IMG/VR virus record: IMGVR_UViG_3300032116_010249
Location: 1 to 52,945 of that record
Strand: one strand, 5' to 3'
Source of the DNA: a virus
Length of the DNA: 52,945 bases
Shown piece after piece: positions 40,819 through 47,827 of the stretch. Each line of letters begins with the position of its first letter. Position 1 is the stretch's first letter. Below the pieces are notes generated by a model that saw only the letters and a program-made list of their open reading frames with translations, had not been told where the DNA came from and searched no databases. Both the position numbers and the translations under genes were made by a program.

Positions 40819-41634
40819 ATGGAATGGATTGAACAATTGCCTTATGGTGTTGATATAAAATTATTAAGAGAATCTTTAGAAGAAGTTAAAAAAGTTGGGC
40901 CAATGGTGTTTCAAGGTTCTGAATTTGGTTATAATAATTTTGGCGGATGGAATTTACAAAGTAGAAGTGGTGACTATCGTGATGGTTTCCAAGTTGGCAT
41001 AGAGAAGTGCTACCGCAAATATTGGAAATCAGGCACTTTTAATTATCACTTAGCCAAATTTTTAGATTACTCTCATGCTTTCGAACACAAAAATAAAACA
41101 AATGCTTGTGTTGGCGCTCTAGGTAGTGTTGTTGACTTTTTAGAATCTAAAGGTTTTTATCCTCGTAGAATGAGATTGACTTGTTTAAAACCTCACTCAA
41201 AAAGTATAGTTCATCGTGATGCACCAGATGAAAAATATCTTGCTAGAATTCATATACCTTTAATAACAAATGAAAAATGTGTGCATTGGACCCAACACGG
41301 TGAAGCACACATGCCAGCTGATGGTTCTGTTTATATGTTATGGGTAAATTGTATGCATCAAATACGAAACGAATCAGATGAGGATCGTTATCATATAATA
41401 TGTGATGCTTACGATACTAAAGGACTAACTCAACACTTTAAATATGGTGGTGACATTAATACACTAATCGATGAAGCAGAAACATATCGAAAAAAATTAG
41501 ATTCAATAAAAATTGACATTTTTAGAAAAATGGCTTACACGATTGGTAGAGAATTTCATGTGGCTAAATTCAAAATGGAACAAAAGATGATAGAAGCATC
41601 TTACAAGTTAAATGATAAACCTCAATACACTTAA
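40819..41634 (+). CDS. Aspartyl/asparaginyl beta-hydroxylase-like 2OG-Fe(II) oxygenase
   Basis: A 271-residue protein with the AspH-type jelly-roll signature: VHRDAPDEKYLARIHIPL gives the His-x-Asp pair (H132, D134), and WVNCMHQIRNES gives the distal His (H180), with R190 (DEDRYHI) a candidate 2-oxoglutarate binder. Members hydroxylate Asp or Asn side chains or lipid-related substrates, using Fe(II), oxygen and 2-oxoglutarate. SD GAGGG precedes it. It sits between nrdA and a desaturase gene. Target unknown; modification of a virion or host protein is possible. Confidence 0.75.
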   Translation: MEWIEQLPYGVDIKLLRESLEEVKKVGPMVFQGSEFGYNNFGGWNLQSRSGDYRDGFQVGIEKCYRKYWKSGTFNYHLAKFLDYSHAFEHKNKTNACVGALGSVVDFLESKGFYPRRMRLTCLKPHSKSIVHRDAPDEKYLARIHIPLITNEKCVHWTQHGEAHMPADGSVYMLWVNCMHQIRNESDEDRYHIICDAYDTKGLTQHFKYGGDINTLIDEAETYRKKLDSIKIDIFRKMAYTIGREFHVAKFKMEQKMIEASYKLNDKPQYT

Positions 41635-42394
41635 AAGAAATGTTTTCACCTGCACTTACCAAGTATCACAAATTACAATTCTGATACAGGTACTACTTTC
41701 AGTTGTTGGTTTAGTTTACATTTACTTTAACTTTTCTTGGTGGTATGTGGCTTTGCCTTTTATTTGGTATGCGGTTTTACTATGGGGGTCACATCACATA
41801 GCACTACACCGTTATTTTTCACACGGATCATTTGACGTAAATAAGTTTTGGCATATCGTAATGTGCTATAGCAGTTGTTTAGTGTCTTTTGGTTCACCAT
41901 TTTCATATGCATTGGCTCATCGAGCACACCATAAACATTCAGATACAGATAAAGATACTCATGCACCAACAAAGATTGGTTATTTAAATGTAATGTTCTT
42001 TAAATGGAAATTAAATAGTGTGAACCTATTAGATAGAAACAGAAAGATTGACAATTGGGCCATACATGCTCACAAGAATTATAGTTTAGTTATTTTGTTT
42101 TTCTATATTGCATTGTTACTGATTGATATTGGTTTGGCATTTTCATATAATATTGGTATCGTGATTGCATTATTTGGAGTTGCATATGTGAATGTATTTT
42201 CGCATGTAAAAAATCCATTAAATTATAGAAACTTTGAAACGGATGATTTATCATCCAATAATTTATTTGTAGGAATTGTAGGTGGCGAGTGGCACAATAA
42301 TCATCACCATAACCCACAAAATTGGAATGAAAGAGTGAAATGGTGGGAACTAGATATACCAGCACAAATAATAAGACTAATAAAAAAGGACTGA
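41612..42394 (+). CDS. Membrane fatty-acid desaturase (delta-9 type)
   Basis: A 260-residue membrane protein. Three histidine boxes mark the diiron site: HHIALHRYFSH (61-71), HRAHHKHSD (103-111) and EWHNNHHHNP (near 226-235). About four hydrophobic segments lie around them. This is the acyl-lipid/acyl-CoA desaturase family; it introduces double bonds and can change host membrane fluidity. Desaturases are also known in cyanophages. The start ATG lies 23 bases inside the previous gene. It needs oxygen and iron. Confidence 0.9.
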   Translation: MINLNTLKRNVFTCTYQVSQITILIQVLLSVVGLVYIYFNFSWWYVALPFIWYAVLLWGSHHIALHRYFSHGSFDVNKFWHIVMCYSSCLVSFGSPFSYALAHRAHHKHSDTDKDTHAPTKIGYLNVMFFKWKLNSVNLLDRNRKIDNWAIHAHKNYSLVILFFYIALLLIDIGLAFSYNIGIVIALFGVAYVNVFSHVKNPLNYRNFETDDLSSNNLFVGIVGGEWHNNHHHNPQNWNERVKWWELDIPAQIIRLIKKD

Positions 42395-42395
42395 A

Positions 42396-43385
42396 ATGAC
42401 AAAGAAGAAACATAACCTGATGGATGAAAGACAATCATTCAAACCATTCTATTATCCATGGGCCTATGAGGCATGGCTAAAGCACGAACAGATTCATTGG
42501 TTACATACAGAAGTGCCAATGCTCGAAGATGTGAAAGATTGGAAGAATAGATTAAAACCATCAGAGAAACAATTTCTTACACACATTTTCCGTTTCTTCA
42601 CACAAGGTGATATTGATGTGGCTGGTGGTTATGTAAAGAATTACTTACCATATTTTCCTCAACCAGAAGTTCGTATGATGCTTCTAGGCTTTGCTGCAAG
42701 AGAAGCGCTTCATGTTGCTGCATATTCGCATTTAATTGAAACACTTGGTTTACCTGAAACAATGTATAATCAGTTTTTAGAATATGATGCCATGCGCCAA
42801 AAACATGATTATGTCTTAGACATTTCATCACAGAATTCCTCAAAAGAAAACACCGCAAAACATATTGCGGTATTCTCGGCATTTACAGAAGGTATGCAAT
42901 TGTTCTCATCTTTCATCATGTTGCTTAATTTTCCACGCAACGGCACAATGAAAGGCATGGGACAGATTGTTACATGGTCAATTGTAGATGAAACCATGCA
43001 CACAGAGTCCATGATTAAATTATTTCGCACATACATAGAAGAAAACAAAGAAATTTGGAACGATGATCTTAAAGGCCAGTTATACACAATTGCAAGCAAG
43101 ATGGTCGAATTAGAAGATAAATTCATTGACCTTGCCTTTGAAATGGGTGAAATGACGAATTTAACAAAAGAAGATGTAAAACAATACATTAGATACATAG
43201 CAGATAGAAGATTGATTTCATTGGGCTTAAAAGGCATTTTTAAAGTTAAAAAGAATCCATTACCATGGGTTGAAGAAATGGTCAATAGCCCTGTTCATGG
43301 CAATTTCTTTGAAAACCGTGTTACTGATTATGCAAAAGGTGCTTTGTCTGGTAATTGGGACGATGTATGGGGTAAAGCCGCATAA
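42396..43385 (+). CDS. nrdB: Ribonucleotide reductase class I beta subunit NrdB
   Basis: A 329-residue ferritin-like protein. Expected diiron ligands are present: D72, E103 and H106 (REALHVAAY), E165, and E199 with H202 (DETMH). Tyr110 sits in the position of the radical tyrosine, seven residues after E103. So it looks like a normal Tyr-radical class Ia beta subunit. It starts two bases after the desaturase stop. It provides the radical to NrdA. T4 NrdB has 388 residues. Confidence 0.95.
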   Translation: MTKKKHNLMDERQSFKPFYYPWAYEAWLKHEQIHWLHTEVPMLEDVKDWKNRLKPSEKQFLTHIFRFFTQGDIDVAGGYVKNYLPYFPQPEVRMMLLGFAAREALHVAAYSHLIETLGLPETMYNQFLEYDAMRQKHDYVLDISSQNSSKENTAKHIAVFSAFTEGMQLFSSFIMLLNFPRNGTMKGMGQIVTWSIVDETMHTESMIKLFRTYIEENKEIWNDDLKGQLYTIASKMVELEDKFIDLAFEMGEMTNLTKEDVKQYIRYIADRRLISLGLKGIFKVKKNPLPWVEEMVNSPVHGNFFENRVTDYAKGALSGNWDDVWGKAA

Positions 43386-43398
43386 TTAGAAAGAACAT

Positions 43399-44118
43399 AT
43401 GTTAATAGAAAACACAGTAGTCGATAAAACAACCATATTAAATAATATTCGTGAGAAAGGATGGAGTAATGTTGGTTGTTTAAAAAAAGAAATTATTGAT
43501 GAATTTAGAAATTATTTGGATAATTCAAATTGGTATGATGGTCATGTAAAAGCAAATAAAACTGAAGTGCTAGAAAATAAACATTCTTCACCTAATCATT
43601 GTAGTTCTGTATCAATGCATAATGTTATTCTTGCACCAAATTGGTTTGAATTTACATTAAAAATGACAGAAGAAGTTGTCATAGAATACTTTGAAACAAA
43701 AGATATAGTTTTATACAGTTATAATGCTTTTTACAGTAATTTAACTGGAGGAGATTATATTGGAGTTCAAACTTGGCACAGAGATTATGATAGCGAAAAT
43801 TTTTTAGCATTATTTGTTTACTTAACTGACACATATGATATTGAAGATGGTGCTCATGCTTTTGAAGAAAAAGATGGTCATAAAATAGATATTTTTGGTC
43901 CTGCTGGTACTATATTTTTTGCTGATACCAGACAACAACACATGGGACACAAACCAAAAAGACATCCAAGAGGAATGGCTTGGGCTAGGTGGTCTACTGA
44001 TCCAGATCCAAAAACCTATAACATAGATTGTTTGTCTCCTTTGAATCGAGACCTTATGGGAAAAAGATACCCTCAAGATGAAACAATGAGAAATATAATT
44101 AGAAAGGTCGTTAATTAA
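43399..44118 (+). CDS. Phytanoyl-CoA dioxygenase-like 2OG-Fe(II) oxygenase
   Basis: A 239-residue protein with the PhyH pattern: WHRDYD (near residue 126-132) for the His-x-Asp iron pair, GPAGTIFFADTR, and a distal HMGHKPKRHPRGMAWARW region supplying the second His and the 2-oxoglutarate-binding Arg. Members hydroxylate lipid, halogenated or antibiotic-like small molecules. This gene is more AT-rich than nrdB. Its last base overlaps the next ATG. Substrate unknown. Confidence 0.7.
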   Translation: MLIENTVVDKTTILNNIREKGWSNVGCLKKEIIDEFRNYLDNSNWYDGHVKANKTEVLENKHSSPNHCSSVSMHNVILAPNWFEFTLKMTEEVVIEYFETKDIVLYSYNAFYSNLTGGDYIGVQTWHRDYDSENFLALFVYLTDTYDIEDGAHAFEEKDGHKIDIFGPAGTIFFADTRQQHMGHKPKRHPRGMAWARWSTDPDPKTYNIDCLSPLNRDLMGKRYPQDETMRNIIRKVVN

Positions 44119-44627
44119 TGATAGATAAAGAAAAATTAGCGCAAGCAATACAAAAAGAATTCAACCGAACAGGAGCAATTTCACTAATGAAACTATACAT
44201 TTTTATCGCACTACTCGTTGCAATTACAATACCAGCATTTGCACAAAAACAACCAAAAGGCGTAACATACGATGCACAGATTCTCCGTGTATCTGACGGC
44301 GATACTGTTGTTATTTCCGCACCATTCTTACCCGCACCACTTAAACCTGAACTTGCCGTCAGAATCTACGGTGTGGACACTCCAGAAAAAGGCCACAGAG
44401 CACAATGTCCTGCTGAAGATGCAAGAGGTCAAGCCGCCTCAGCTTTTACAAAGCAAGCCGTTGCTCAGTCCACTCAGCGTCAAGCTGTGTTGTACGGATG
44501 GGATAAATTTGGTGGCCGTGTTCTAGGCGATATAATTCTTAATGGTCAATCTCTCCGTGCCATGTTAATTGCAAATGGTTTTGCTCGTGAATATTACGGA
44601 GAGGCCAAACAATCATGGTGTAATTAA
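44118..44627 (+). CDS. Exported thermonuclease (SNase/Nuc family)
   Basis: From ATG 44118 the product has 169 residues. An internal ATG at 44187 with SD AGGAG (44171-44175) begins a clean signal peptide: KLYIFIALLVAITIPAFA-QKQ. That shorter form (146 aa) would be exported. The nuclease domain shows SDGDTVV (metal Asp), AVRIYGVDTPEKG (catalytic Arg and metal Asp) and GGRVLGDIILNG (second catalytic Arg). It digests DNA or RNA in the periplasm or after lysis. Two starts may produce cytosolic and exported forms. Confidence 0.8.
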   Translation: MIDKEKLAQAIQKEFNRTGAISLMKLYIFIALLVAITIPAFAQKQPKGVTYDAQILRVSDGDTVVISAPFLPAPLKPELAVRIYGVDTPEKGHRAQCPAEDARGQAASAFTKQAVAQSTQRQAVLYGWDKFGGRVLGDIILNGQSLRAMLIANGFAREYYGEAKQSWCN

Positions 44628-44779
44628 TGGCTACACTACACCATATTTGCGATGAGTGTAGCTCAGAATTCACACTCAAATATAACGAAGAACAAACCGA
44701 ATCTGATCCTCAAAATTGTCCATTCTGCGGCGAATACATATATGAAGATATGGACAATGTTGAGGATGAAGATGAATGA
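44627..44779 (+). CDS. Small zinc-ribbon protein (50 aa)
   Basis: A 50-residue frame with ATG overlapping the preceding TAA and TGA overlapping the next ATG. It has two CxxC pairs (CDEC near residue 8 and CPFC near 31) separated by an acidic linker, the shape of a zinc ribbon, followed by a very acidic tail ending EDEDE. Such proteins often touch transcription or replication complexes. Specific target unknown. Confidence 0.65.
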   Translation: MATLHHICDECSSEFTLKYNEEQTESDPQNCPFCGEYIYEDMDNVEDEDE

Positions 44780-45183
44780 GTTGGTTCTTTCTTAATACTA
44801 AAGATGAATTTACAGAAGAACATATAGGCGAGGCCTTTGGCTTTGTCTATATGATTACGCACCTAAAAACAGGTCGTAAATACATTGGTAAGAAATTCTT
44901 TACCAAATCCAAAACCAGGCAGGTCAAAGGCAAAAAGAAACGGTCACGGGTTTCAAGTGATTGGATGACTTATTGGGGAAGTAATAAGAAGCTACAAGAA
45001 GAAGTAAAAGAGAATGGTGAGGATCAGTATATCAGAGAGATACTACACCTCTGTAAAACTCGGAGTGAATGTTCGTATTGGGAGACCTGGGAGATATTCA
45101 GTCGTCATGCTCTAATGCATGAATCATACTATAATGAATGGGTTTCTTGTAGAATTCGAAAGGACCACCTTATTAAGCTTTAG
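44776..45183 (+). CDS. GIY-YIG-like endonuclease-family protein
   Basis: A 135-residue protein. Residues 22-39 (GFVYMITHLKTGRKYIGK) fit the GIY-YIG core with the first motif degenerated to VYM and the second YIG intact. A basic loop (KGKKKRSRVSSDW), then EIFSRHALMHESYYNEW, may hold the His and Glu catalytic residues. Comparable stand-alone genes occur in T4-like phages as putative homing endonucleases or repair enzymes. It ends the operon before a 152-base non-coding gap. Confidence 0.6.
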   Translation: MSWFFLNTKDEFTEEHIGEAFGFVYMITHLKTGRKYIGKKFFTKSKTRQVKGKKKRSRVSSDWMTYWGSNKKLQEEVKENGEDQYIREILHLCKTRSECSYWETWEIFSRHALMHESYYNEWVSCRIRKDHLIKL

Positions 45184-45335
45184 CTTTATTATTAAAGCGG
45201 AACACCAATACTTATGCTCCTGGCAGGTATAAACCTGTAATCGCCAGGCAAAAATTTAGCACATTTGCCTCAATTCTATGTTGCGATGCAGTATAATTAT
45301 ACTAAATAACTGAGTAACGCTTAAGGAGGTTACTC
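45184..45335 (+). promoter_or_regulatory. Structured intergenic region with palindromes and SD hairpin
   Basis: One of the longest non-coding stretches of the window. It holds GCTTTA-TTAT-TAAAGC (45183-45198), a bulged hairpin (45219-45248: CCTGGC with GCCAGG, inner CAGGT with ACCTG), a 14-base perfect palindrome AGTATAATTATACT (45290-45303) that contains TATAAT, and TGAGTAAC / GTTACTCA (45311-45318 with 45329-45336), whose loop contains the SD. Promoter, operator and translational control elements are all plausible. Confidence 0.55.
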
Positions 45336-45443
45336 ATGTTACTGAAAATTAAATCTTTTTTTATGTGTATTGTTGAATCAATAGTTGAAGCACAAAGATT
45401 GCGTGCCGAATATTATGCTAAACACAGACATTTTAAAGAATAA
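45336..45443 (+). CDS. Small protein, 35 aa, behind SD hairpin
   Basis: ATG 45336 follows a perfect SD AAGGAGG (45323-45329) and starts MLLKIKSFFMCIVESIVEAQ, continuing to RHRHFKE-like basic end (YYAKHRHFKE). The protein is an amphipathic helix with a hydrophobic face. Despite its size, the strong SD and structured leader mark it as a real gene. Similar tiny proteins are widespread in phages and proteobacteria, but I do not know a function. Confidence 0.6.
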   Translation: MLLKIKSFFMCIVESIVEAQRLRAEYYAKHRHFKE

Positions 45444-45471
45444 CCCACTCGCTTAACTAAGGAGAAACACA
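45444..45471 (+). promoter_or_regulatory. Leader element CACTCGCTTAACTAAGGAGAAA
   Basis: The gap before the 45472 gene carries ACTCGCTTAA followed by AGGAGAAA, almost identical to the Hsp20 leader at 3771-3790. The AGGAGA is the SD. The repetition of the upstream ACTCGCTTAA, which is not needed for an SD, suggests a shared translational or processing signal. Confidence 0.5.
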
Positions 45472-45726
45472 ATGTTTGACTTTCCAAAAACCAATGATTT
45501 TGCTTTTGTTGTAAACAAATCCAAAGAAGTTGCCACCTCTACTGTTGATTTTGGCAATACAATATTCAACGAGAGCCTGAAGTTCTTCAATGAAATCACA
45601 GGAAAAACCTTTTATACATATACGGTGAAGGCTGCTGAAGCCAATGAACAGGCCACCGAATATGCAAAAGAATTCATCAAAACAGGCACCATCAAAGAAA
45701 TTTTCGCAAATAGCGGAAAAAACTAA
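45472..45726 (+). CDS. Small helical protein, phasin-like
   Basis: An 84-residue all-helical protein (FNESLKFFNEITGKTFYTYT, then VKAAEANEQATEYAKEFIKTG). The alternation of Phe, Ala and Lys resembles phasins and apolipophorin-like amphipathic proteins that coat polyhydroxyalkanoate granules. A strong SD (AAGGAGA) precedes it. If it is phasin-like, the host may store such polymers; that is speculative. The next gene begins inside it. Confidence 0.6.
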   Translation: MFDFPKTNDFAFVVNKSKEVATSTVDFGNTIFNESLKFFNEITGKTFYTYTVKAAEANEQATEYAKEFIKTGTIKEIFANSGKN

Positions 45727-45919
45727 ATCTTGGTATCCAGTCGCACGAAACGGCTGGATTATTAAGTTTTCAATCTTTGATGAGAGTAACTTTTTAATTA
45801 CAGTTATTTCTCAATATACAGGACAGACAGTTATCCGATATTTTAACGATGAGGATGCTGCCTGTCTTTTCATTAATTTTGTCCAAGAATTAGATCCTGA
45901 ACAAATCGTTGACCTTTAG
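45644..45919 (+). CDS. Hypothetical protein overlapping the phasin-like gene
   Basis: A frame of up to 91 codons from 45644, or 86 from a second ATG at 45659, both within the previous gene. The part outside the overlap (SWYPVARNGWIIKFSIFDES, then YTGQTVIRYFNDEDAACLF and a VQELDPEQIVDL end) looks like a compact alpha/beta domain. No strong SD is seen, so translation is probably coupled to the upstream gene. Function unknown. Confidence 0.55.
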   Translation: MNRPPNMQKNSSKQAPSKKFSQIAEKTKSWYPVARNGWIIKFSIFDESNFLITVISQYTGQTVIRYFNDEDAACLFINFVQELDPEQIVDL

Positions 45920-45942
45920 TTGTTTACTGTGAAAGATATATT

Positions 45943-46662
45943 ATGAAATCCTTATTCTATTCTTACAATCAAAAAGTTGATAAAGCATACATCATTCGTG
46001 TAAAAGACCACGAAATATCTGAGCAAAAAGCTTCAGAATGTGCAGCATCATGTCGTAAAGTTGGAATGCCATATGATTATTGGGATGCATATGATGGTAC
46101 TGGCGATAGAATAATTTCACCTGTACACCATAACATAGTAATGGATCTAATTAAAATTACGGACCATTATATGACAAGAGGTGAAGTTGCTTGTGCATTG
46201 TCACACATTAGTTTATGGGCTAGATGTATTCGACAAGACCAACCATTGGTTGTATTAGAACATGATACAATAATGGTACAACCATTTTTAGATCATCCAA
46301 CAATTGGTACTCTCTGTTATCTTGGTGGTCGTGAACAAGCTAAAATGGGTTGGCCTGTATACCCAACACCACCTCATGCATCAGAAGGCCCAAACTACCA
46401 TTTCATATGCCGTGCTCATGCATATTCAATCGACCCTCAATCAGCTAAGAATCTTTTAGCATATGTAATCAAATACGGTTTAACAGGCCCGTTAGATATT
46501 ATAATGAGAACAGATTTATTTCCTGTTGTACAATTTGGTTTATATGCCTATGATGAAGATAATGGGCAAAAAACAACAACAATTAAAGGCAGAGATCACG
46601 TTAATGAAGAAGGCAAACCTGCACATAGACCAAGTCGCCGTAATGATGACCTATCATTTTGA
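45943..46662 (+). CDS. GT25-family (LPS-type) glycosyltransferase
   Basis: A 239-residue protein with the GT25 signature: KAYIIRVKDHE start, GEVACALSHISLW (80-92) and PLVVLEHDTIM (101-111, with E106 and D108 as acidic centre). GT25 enzymes add galactose or similar sugars to lipooligosaccharide in Gram-negative bacteria. The acceptor for the phage enzyme is likely host LPS or a virion glycoprotein. It sits alone, between the phasin-like genes and a promoter at 46686. Confidence 0.8.
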   Translation: MKSLFYSYNQKVDKAYIIRVKDHEISEQKASECAASCRKVGMPYDYWDAYDGTGDRIISPVHHNIVMDLIKITDHYMTRGEVACALSHISLWARCIRQDQPLVVLEHDTIMVQPFLDHPTIGTLCYLGGREQAKMGWPVYPTPPHASEGPNYHFICRAHAYSIDPQSAKNLLAYVIKYGLTGPLDIIMRTDLFPVVQFGLYAYDEDNGQKTTTIKGRDHVNEEGKPAHRPSRRNDDLSF

Positions 46663-46685
46663 TTGCCGCAATAACTTTATATCTG

Positions 46686-46694
46686 TGTTATAAT
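46686..46694 (+). promoter_or_regulatory. Extended -10 promoter, leaderless
   Basis: TGT-TATAAT (46686-46694) is an extended -10 with consensus hexamer. A weak TTGCCG (46663-46668) lies 20 bases upstream. The ATG at 46703 is eight bases after the -10, so the mRNA should begin at or next to the start codon, and no SD is present. Confidence 0.65.
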
Positions 46695-46702
46695 AACAAT
46701 AA

Positions 46703-47050
46703 ATGAGTAAATTAACTTCTCTTTGGCATTCTTTAGATGATAAAGATAAATTTGAGATATTCTTCCTCCTTTTCTTCATTTCTGTTTTTGTGTGTGTTAT
46801 ATTGCTGGGTATTGCCTGGTCCCGTGGCCATGATGTAGATTATTTTAAAGAGCGAATTGTATTGATTGAACACAGACTAACTGGCATGGATAAACGAATG
46901 GACAACCATGATGTTAAGTTTGATAAGATAATCGAAGCAGTTAATGAAACACGGCAAAAATTGAATGATGAAATTATTCGAAACAATGAACAGGACAAAT
47001 GGTTAGAGGAGTGGAAAAAACTCCCTCAATTACCTAAACCTAAAAGATGA
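46703..47050 (+). CDS. Membrane-anchored coiled-coil protein
   Basis: A 115-residue protein. After a short charged N-terminus (SKLTSLWHSLDDKDKFE) comes one membrane segment (IFFLLFFISVFVCVILLGIAW, about 19-39). A cytosolic or periplasmic coiled coil (RIVLIEHRLTGMDKRMDNHD and on) and a proline-rich tail (LPQLPKPKR) follow. Its promoter at 46686 would give a leaderless transcript. Resembles lysis accessory or superinfection-exclusion proteins in shape only. Confidence 0.65.
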   Translation: MSKLTSLWHSLDDKDKFEIFFLLFFISVFVCVILLGIAWSRGHDVDYFKERIVLIEHRLTGMDKRMDNHDVKFDKIIEAVNETRQKLNDEIIRNNEQDKWLEEWKKLPQLPKPKR

Positions 47051-47460
47051 TTCTTCAAGGCAAACATAACAAAACTCAAGCATCAGCCTTAGAGTATTTT
47101 GCCACACAACTATTGACACCACAGTTAAAATCGCATATAATTATAAACCTAAGGTTTGTAAAGAATTTGCCTGTGTGTGGTTTTACCGAGGTTGATGGGC
47201 ACAATAGTAGAGGCATACCAAGAGAGTTTACGTTAGAACTAAAGCATAGTATGTCTGAAAAAGAAATGATTAAGACATTAGCTCACGAAATGGTTCATGT
47301 AAAACAATATGCGTACCGTGAGATTGATGAGAGAGGTACAATGTGGTTGTCACGCAAATTAGACCACGATTCGGTGCCGTATCATAAACGGCCATGGGAA
47401 AAAGAAGCATATCAAGCAGAAGAAAGGTTGTATCAAAAATGGTTACAGATGAAGAAGTAG
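47047..47460 (+). CDS. SprT-like zinc metalloprotease
   Basis: A 137-residue protein with a HEMVH zinc motif at residues 80-84 (TLAHEMVHVKQYAY) and a later KEAYQAEERLYQ helix that could give the third ligand. The size and 'AHEM-H-KQY' pattern fit SprT-like/minigluzincin proteases of phages. SprT proteases cleave DNA-protein crosslinks in eukaryotes (Spartan); in phage the target is not known. Starts in an ATGA overlap and overlaps the following gene by 22 bases. Confidence 0.7.
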   Translation: MILQGKHNKTQASALEYFATQLLTPQLKSHIIINLRFVKNLPVCGFTEVDGHNSRGIPREFTLELKHSMSEKEMIKTLAHEMVHVKQYAYREIDERGTMWLSRKLDHDSVPYHKRPWEKEAYQAEERLYQKWLQMKK

Positions 47461-47663
47461 TAAAGATTAGCTACGAAATTGATGATTTTCTAATGAATCA
47501 AGTTATGAATCATAATGTTACACCAATGCAATTGTCTGGTATGATACTGGCACGCCTGGTTCGTATGAATGAAGGTGTTAATTGCGAAGGTGAATTTTAT
47601 AAATTGGTTCAATCAGTAGCAGACAAAAATCATTTAACGCCAGATGATAGGGTTTTACAATGA
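47439..47663 (+). CDS. Small hypothetical protein (74 aa)
   Basis: I choose ATG 47439 (MVTDEEVVKISYEIDDFLMN) with an SD-like GAAAGG (47422-47427), because an ATG 45 bases upstream gives a basic N-terminus fully overlapping the protease gene. The protein is mostly helical with NVTPMQLSGMILARLVRMNE in the middle. It overlaps the neighbours on both sides. Related small proteins occur in marine T4-like phages. Function unknown. Confidence 0.6.
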   Translation: MVTDEEVVKISYEIDDFLMNQVMNHNVTPMQLSGMILARLVRMNEGVNCEGEFYKLVQSVADKNHLTPDDRVLQ

Positions 47664-47827
47664 ACTTAGAGATCGAAGCATATCCTGGCGAATTGAGAGA
47701 GTTGAGAAATAAAGTGGCTCAATTAGAAAATGAACTGTTGAAATATAAACCACAGGACCAAAGAGTCCGTGTATCTGGTGTGCCATATGAGGTTGATTTT
47801 AGAACCATCAAGCAAGAGGTTGAGTGA
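47660..47827 (+). CDS. Small coiled-coil protein (55 aa)
   Basis: ATG 47660 overlaps the previous TGA, and its own TGA at 47825-47827 shares a base with the next ATG. The 55-residue product has a leucine-heptad helix (GELRELRNKVAQLENELLK) and a beta-like tail (VRVSGVPYEVDFRTI). No SD of note; translational coupling is likely. Function unknown. Confidence 0.6.
   Translation: MNLEIEAYPGELRELRNKVAQLENELLKYKPQDQRVRVSGVPYEVDFRTIKQEVE

Noticed and set aside
45183-45198. GCTTTA-TTAT-TAAAGC as a terminator
   Set aside because: Stem is only six AT-rich pairs and no T run follows; too weak to call.
45219-45248. Bulged hairpin considered as part of a tRNA
   Set aside because: No acceptor stem, no D or T arm pattern and no CCA context; only one compound stem is present.
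45265-45297. TTGCCT ... TATAAT as a full sigma-70 promoter before the 35-aa gene
   Set aside because: The spacer is 21 bases and no better -35 is present, so only the -10-like palindrome is noted.
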